The notes beneath the pieces are model-generated. The model saw only the letters and a list, made by a program, of their open reading frames with translations. It had not been told where the DNA came from and did not search any database. A stretch of DNA of 53,107 nucleotides from UBA6016 sp041915365 (GTDB lineage Bacteria > Campylobacterota > Campylobacteria > Campylobacterales > UBA6016), in the NCBI GenBank assembly GCA_041915365.1, contig JAYSBP010000015.1, positions 1-53,107 of the forward strand, read 5' to 3'. Positions 49,642-53,107 of this stretch are shown here, piece by piece (the stretch's first letter is position 1; the number at the start of each line of letters is the position of its first letter). The position numbers and the translations under genes are program-made.

Positions 49642-52600
49642 ATGGTCGAGAAAATAATAGAGTTTTCGGCAAAAAACAGAGTTTTTATATTTTTGCTGTT
49701 TGCGCTTTTGGCGCTCGGCTCTTTTTGGGGTGTGAAACATGCATCTTTTGACGCCCTACCAGACCTAACTCCTCCGCAGGTAATCGTTGAAGTCAAGTGG
49801 GAGGGTCAAAGCCCGCAAGTCATAGAAAAACAAGTCACCTACCCGCTTACGACATCTTTTTTATCATTGGCAAATATCGAGACAGTGCGTGGGTTTAGCG
49901 GATTTTCGACTGCCCTTGTATATATCGTATTCAAAGACAAGACAGACTTGTATTTTGCCAGAACAAGGGTGTTAGAAAAGCTAAGCCAAAACATCAAGTC
50001 TTTTCCCAAAGAAGCAAGTATCACACTGGGGCCAGATGCCACAGGTGTGGGCTGGGTCTACCAATACGCACTAAAATCAAACAAGCTAAATCTAGCAGAC
50101 ATGAGAAGCTATCAAGACTACTTCTTAAAATTTGCCCTGCTCTCCGTCCCTGGTGTGAGCGAAGTAGCAAGTGTCGGCGGTTTTGTAAAAAACTATGAAA
50201 TCACGGTAGACCAAACAGCTCTTGCCAACTACAATATGACAGTGCTAGACGTGGCAAACGCTGTGCAAAAAGCAAATGTCTCGGATGGCGCAAGAGTAGT
50301 CATAAGAAACGGCTATGAAAATATGGTTCAGACAAGCGGCTATTTTGTGAGTGAACAGGACATACTAAACACGCCGCTTATGACAATAGATGGTAATGCA
50401 ATCAAAATAGGCGACGTAGCCTCGGTAAACCTAACGCCATCGGAGCGTAGAGGGGTGTCAGACCTCAATGGAGAGGGTGAGAGCGTGGGCGGTATAGCGG
50501 TAGCCAGAATAGGCGAAAACGCATATCAAGTAATCAAAGATATAAAAGAAAAACTAGCCACCCTAGCCACTCCTGACGTGCAGATAGTACCTGTATATGA
50601 CAGAAGCGAGCTGATAGACAAAGCCGTAAATACCCTCAAAAGAGCTCTCGCAGAGGAGGCAATAGCCGTCGCCATTATAGTTGCTATATTTTTGGGGCAT
50701 ATCGGAAGTATCGCCGTCATAGTGCTCACTCTGCCTCTTACTATCGGGCTTACATTCCTTGCTATGACGCTATTTGGGATGAGCTCAAACATCATGAGCC
50801 TAGGTGGAATAGCAATAGCCATCGGAGCAATGATAGACGCCTCAATAGTGCTAGTCGAAAACGCTCACAAGCATATAGTCGAGAAGAAAAAACTGGGGCT
50901 AGATATCACATACGCCGTTAAATTAGAGGCGATAATAGAAAGCTCAAAACAAGTCGGTCGCCCGATATTTTTTGCTTTGATGCTTGTAATAGTGAGCTTT
51001 TTGCCTATTTTTGCGCTCACAGGGCAAGAGGGGGCGCTGTTTTCTCCGCTTGCCTTCACAAAGAGCTTTGCAATGCTATTTGGCTCTATCATAGCCATCA
51101 CTTTGACACCGGCCTTGATGACGATTTTTCTAAATAACAAGATAAAGCCAGAGGAAGAGTCGAGAATAAATAGCTTTTTTATCAGGCATTACGAGTCGCT
51201 TTTGCACAAAATAATAGGCTACAAAAAGACGGCTTTTGCCGTATTTGCCATCTCTATAGCCCTTTCATTCCCACTATATAATAGCCTAAAATGGGAATTT
51301 ATGCCGACCTTGTCCGAAGAGTCATTCATGTATATGCCTGTTACTCCGATGGGTATAAGCGTGGACCTCGCCTCAAAACTAACACAAAAAAGCGACGAAA
51401 TACTAAAAAGCTTCCCTGAAGTCGAGACTGTATTTGGCAAGGCAGGTCGTGCCGACACGGCGACAGACCCCGCTCCTCTATCGATGATAGAGACGATAGT
51501 GACGCTAAAACCAAAAGATAAGTGGCGAGCCGGAATGACGGAGGAAAAACTCCTAGCTGAGATGGACAAGGCACTTCAAATAGAGGGTCTCACAAACTCG
51601 TGGACATATCCGATAAGAGGCCGAATAGATATGCTAATCACGGGTATTAGAACACCTCTTGGTATCAAGGTGTATGGCCAAAATTTTGAAGATATAGAAA
51701 AGTACGCCAACAATGTAAGCAAGGCGCTAAAAACGCTAGATGTAAGCTCTGCCGTATTTGCCGAAAAAGCGGCAACTGGATACTATCTGGACATCAAGCC
51801 AAAAGACGAAATGATAAGCAGATACGGGCTTAGCCGTGAAGATGTATTCAAGACCGTATCTTTGGCTGTCGGTGGCAATAGCGTATCCACGATGATACAA
51901 GGGACGCATAGATATCCAATATCGGTCAGGCTAGATGCAGGGGCTAGGGGAGACGTCGATGCTATCAAAAGAATCCCTGTCAAAACTCAAATGGGGACGC
52001 TCACTCTGGGTGATTTCGTGGAAGCCGCATATGTAGAGGCACCGGGGGAGATAAAAACTGAAAAAGCGATGCCTGTTGGCTACATATATATAATGCCAAA
52101 AGACAATGTAACACCATACGAATATAAGCAAATAGCGCAAAAAACAATAGATAGTGTCAAGATGCCACAAGGGCTCAGATATGAGTGGGCTGGACAAAGC
52201 GAATACCTAGAAAGTGCCAAAAAAACACTTACTTTTGTAGCCCCGATAAGCATTCTTCTTACTTTTATATTGATATTCGCATCGTTGCGAGATATCAGGC
52301 TGACGGCTCTTATCTTTTTCACATTGCCATTTAGTTTTGTAGGTGGATTGCTGGCTATCAAGCTTCTCGGCTTTTCCCTTAGTATCGCAGTTGTGGTCGG
52401 CTTCCTTGCTCTTCTAGGTGTGGCGGCCGAGACGGCTATCATCATGCTAATCTATCTCAAACACGCAACCGATGAGGCGACAATACACAACGATAGGAGT
52501 ATGCTAGAAGCATGCATAGACGGTGCGGCAAAAAGGATAAGACCGAAGCTAATGACGGTATTTAGCCTTATAGCAGGCCTTGCTCCACTACTATATATCA

Positions 52601-52737
52601 AAGGTGTCGGTAGCGAGATAATGGGTAGAATAGCCGCTCCGATGATAGGTGGACTCGTCACATCTACGATACTTACTCTTGTGTTGATACCTATTTTTTA
52701 TTACTGGATGGTTAAAAAGAGGGGCGATAAGCAGTAA
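49642..52737 (+). CDS. Heavy-metal efflux RND pump, CusA type (Cu+/Ag+)
   Basis: At 1031 residues this is a full-length HME-RND pump with twelve helices and two large periplasmic loops. Helix 4 reads AIGAMIDASIVLVENAHKHI, which is the monovalent-metal (Cus) form and not the Czc form. RIDMLITGIRTPLGIKVYG matches the CusA segment that carries the copper-binding Met 672. GVAAETAIIMLIYLKHA is also Cus-like. It therefore probably exports Cu(I)/Ag(I), although the operon layout recalls Helicobacter czcA. Only one base separates it from the adaptor gene. Confidence 0.94.
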   Translation: MVEKIIEFSAKNRVFIFLLFALLALGSFWGVKHASFDALPDLTPPQVIVEVKWEGQSPQVIEKQVTYPLTTSFLSLANIETVRGFSGFSTALVYIVFKDKTDLYFARTRVLEKLSQNIKSFPKEASITLGPDATGVGWVYQYALKSNKLNLADMRSYQDYFLKFALLSVPGVSEVASVGGFVKNYEITVDQTALANYNMTVLDVANAVQKANVSDGARVVIRNGYENMVQTSGYFVSEQDILNTPLMTIDGNAIKIGDVASVNLTPSERRGVSDLNGEGESVGGIAVARIGENAYQVIKDIKEKLATLATPDVQIVPVYDRSELIDKAVNTLKRALAEEAIAVAIIVAIFLGHIGSIAVIVLTLPLTIGLTFLAMTLFGMSSNIMSLGGIAIAIGAMIDASIVLVENAHKHIVEKKKLGLDITYAVKLEAIIESSKQVGRPIFFALMLVIVSFLPIFALTGQEGALFSPLAFTKSFAMLFGSIIAITLTPALMTIFLNNKIKPEEESRINSFFIRHYESLLHKIIGYKKTAFAVFAISIALSFPLYNSLKWEFMPTLSEESFMYMPVTPMGISVDLASKLTQKSDEILKSFPEVETVFGKAGRADTATDPAPLSMIETIVTLKPKDKWRAGMTEEKLLAEMDKALQIEGLTNSWTYPIRGRIDMLITGIRTPLGIKVYGQNFEDIEKYANNVSKALKTLDVSSAVFAEKAATGYYLDIKPKDEMISRYGLSREDVFKTVSLAVGGNSVSTMIQGTHRYPISVRLDAGARGDVDAIKRIPVKTQMGTLTLGDFVEAAYVEAPGEIKTEKAMPVGYIYIMPKDNVTPYEYKQIAQKTIDSVKMPQGLRYEWAGQSEYLESAKKTLTFVAPISILLTFILIFASLRDIRLTALIFFTLPFSFVGGLLAIKLLGFSLSIAVVVGFLALLGVAAETAIIMLIYLKHATDEATIHNDRSMLEACIDGAAKRIRPKLMTVFSLIAGLAPLLYIKGVGSEIMGRIAAPMIGGLVTSTILTLVLIPIFYYWMVKKRGDKQ

Positions 52738-52739
52738 AA

Positions 52740-52846
52740 GGGCTCTCCCCGGATGGCTGCGGCGCCCGCACCTAAAAGGTGGGCTGCTGTATTCCTACCC
52801 TGACCCGCTGCCTCGTAAACACGTCGCACAGGTCCGAAAAGAGCTT
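52740..52846 (-). ncRNA. ffs: Signal recognition particle RNA (4.5S type)
   Basis: On the minus strand the conserved tip is visible: GGGTCAGG, GGAA and AGCAGCCC around 52789-52806. The ends pair over about 11 bp (GCTCTTTTCGG near 52834-52844 with CCGGGGAGAGC near 52741-52752). The RNA ends just past the cusA-like stop on the opposite strand, followed on its own strand by TTTT. TAAAAT at 52853-52858 on the minus strand is a plausible -10. Confidence 0.87.
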
Positions 52847-52897
52847 GGCGGCATTTTACGTCAAAACCGCTTTAAAACCGTTTAATCATAATCCCTG

Positions 52898-52903
52898 TAT
52901 AAT
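52898..52903 (+). promoter_or_regulatory. -10 element of tRNA-Ser
   Basis: TATAAT lies 17 bp before the tRNA 5' end. No good -35 is visible at 16-18 bp; the interval between SRP RNA and tRNA holds the promoters of both. Confidence 0.6.
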
Positions 52904-52920
52904 CTCGTTTCCTCTTTCGT

Positions 52921-53010
52921 GGGTGGGTGTCCGAGTGGTTGAAGGAGCACGCCTGGAACGCGTGTAAAGTCGCAAGGCTTTCGAGGGTTCGAATCCCTCT
53001 CTGTCCGCCA
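52921..53010 (+). tRNA. serX: tRNA-Ser(GGA)
   Basis: The 90-nt gene with encoded CCA has the class II fold: D-arm TCCGAGTGGTTGAAGGA, anticodon stem CACGC/GCGTG with loop CTGGAAC (anticodon GGA), a variable arm, and T-arm GAGGG-TTCGAAT-CCCTC. The acceptor stem is odd: GGGTGGG against TCTGTCC gives three G-C and four G·U or U·G pairs. The symbol is a placeholder, as serine tRNA names vary between genomes. Confidence 0.92.
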
Positions 53011-53107
53011 GAGATACTTCCGAATAAATCCACAAAAGTCTTTTAAACACCTATAAAATAAGCCTTTAAAGCACTTCATAAGTCCGAATGAGTCCGAGTG
53101 ATTACCC
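53011..53107. other. tRNA-Ser 3' flank with short repeats
   Basis: No gene is visible in these last 97 bases. AGTCCGAATG and AGTCCGAGTG stand in tandem near the end (about 53080-53100), and TTCCGAATAAATCC lies just after the tRNA. Such repeats next to a tRNA-Ser may belong to the attachment or arm region of an integrase beyond the window; this is a guess. Confidence 0.25.

Noticed and set aside
52740..52846. SRP RNA on the plus strand
   Set aside because: The conserved GGTCAGG/GGAA/AGCAGCC tip reads only on the minus strand.

Overview
The window comes from a free-living member of the Campylobacterota (Sulfurimonas/Sulfuricurvum/Sulfurospirillum-like; placement inferred). Pointers are the moderate-to-low GC, heavy use of ATA and CTA codons, tightly overlapping genes, the order secG–deacetylase–frr–pyrE–RDD–MFS, and crd/cus copper genes like those of Helicobacter. 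A CowN gene, a NifQ-like gene and a large molybdenum locus suggest a nitrogen fixer, although no nitrogenase structural gene lies here. No IS element, CRISPR array or prophage gene was seen.

Layout. 1–2981: the 3' part of a giant surface protein (Ig-like repeats, Kelch propeller, TbpB-like barrel). 3038–6445: a frameshifted secreted protein, an AraC regulator divergent from cowN, a SEC-C protein and an Mrr restriction enzyme. 6460–9815: ilvD, then divergently a Leu-rich leader peptide, a 116-bp inverted repeat and a leuA that lacks its regulatory domain. 9802–13132: the AMMECR1/MEMO pair, a BI-1 membrane protein, a ThiD2-like protein and a BioC-like methyltransferase. 13208–17180: the secG–frr–pyrE operon. 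17152–21534: tonB, exbD, exbB and an AsmA-like protein.

21535–37917 is the most striking part. Six palindromic sites fitting CGTTATATA-N6-TATATTTCG, which I read as ModE boxes, lie in five promoter regions: exbB-exbD-tonB; a divergent ten-gene operon (NifQ-like protein, two TonB-dependent receptors, two BtuF/FecB-type binding proteins, a group II truncated haemoglobin, two luciferase-like flavin monooxygenases, a FecCD permease and an ATPase); mop; modD; and modE-modA-TOBE-modB-modC. At exbB, modD and modE the box covers the -10 or start-site region, as expected for repression. The reading I propose is a ModE-controlled, TonB-energised outer-membrane uptake system for chelated molybdenum or tungsten, coupled to oxidative enzymes that could release the metal from an organic ligand, with the classical ModABC importer alongside. 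As far as I know this combination has not been described; the function is inferred.

37987–43121 holds an EAL phosphodiesterase convergent with a histidine kinase–YfiR-like–TonB receptor operon. 43291–47015 holds a methyltransferase, a soluble CZB chemoreceptor and an OmpR/HK pair. 47078–52737 is a copper/silver efflux operon (crdA-like, TolC-like, adaptor, CusA-like) with a direct-repeat operator candidate. The window ends with SRP RNA on the minus strand and tRNA-Ser(GGA), whose acceptor stem has four G·U pairs.
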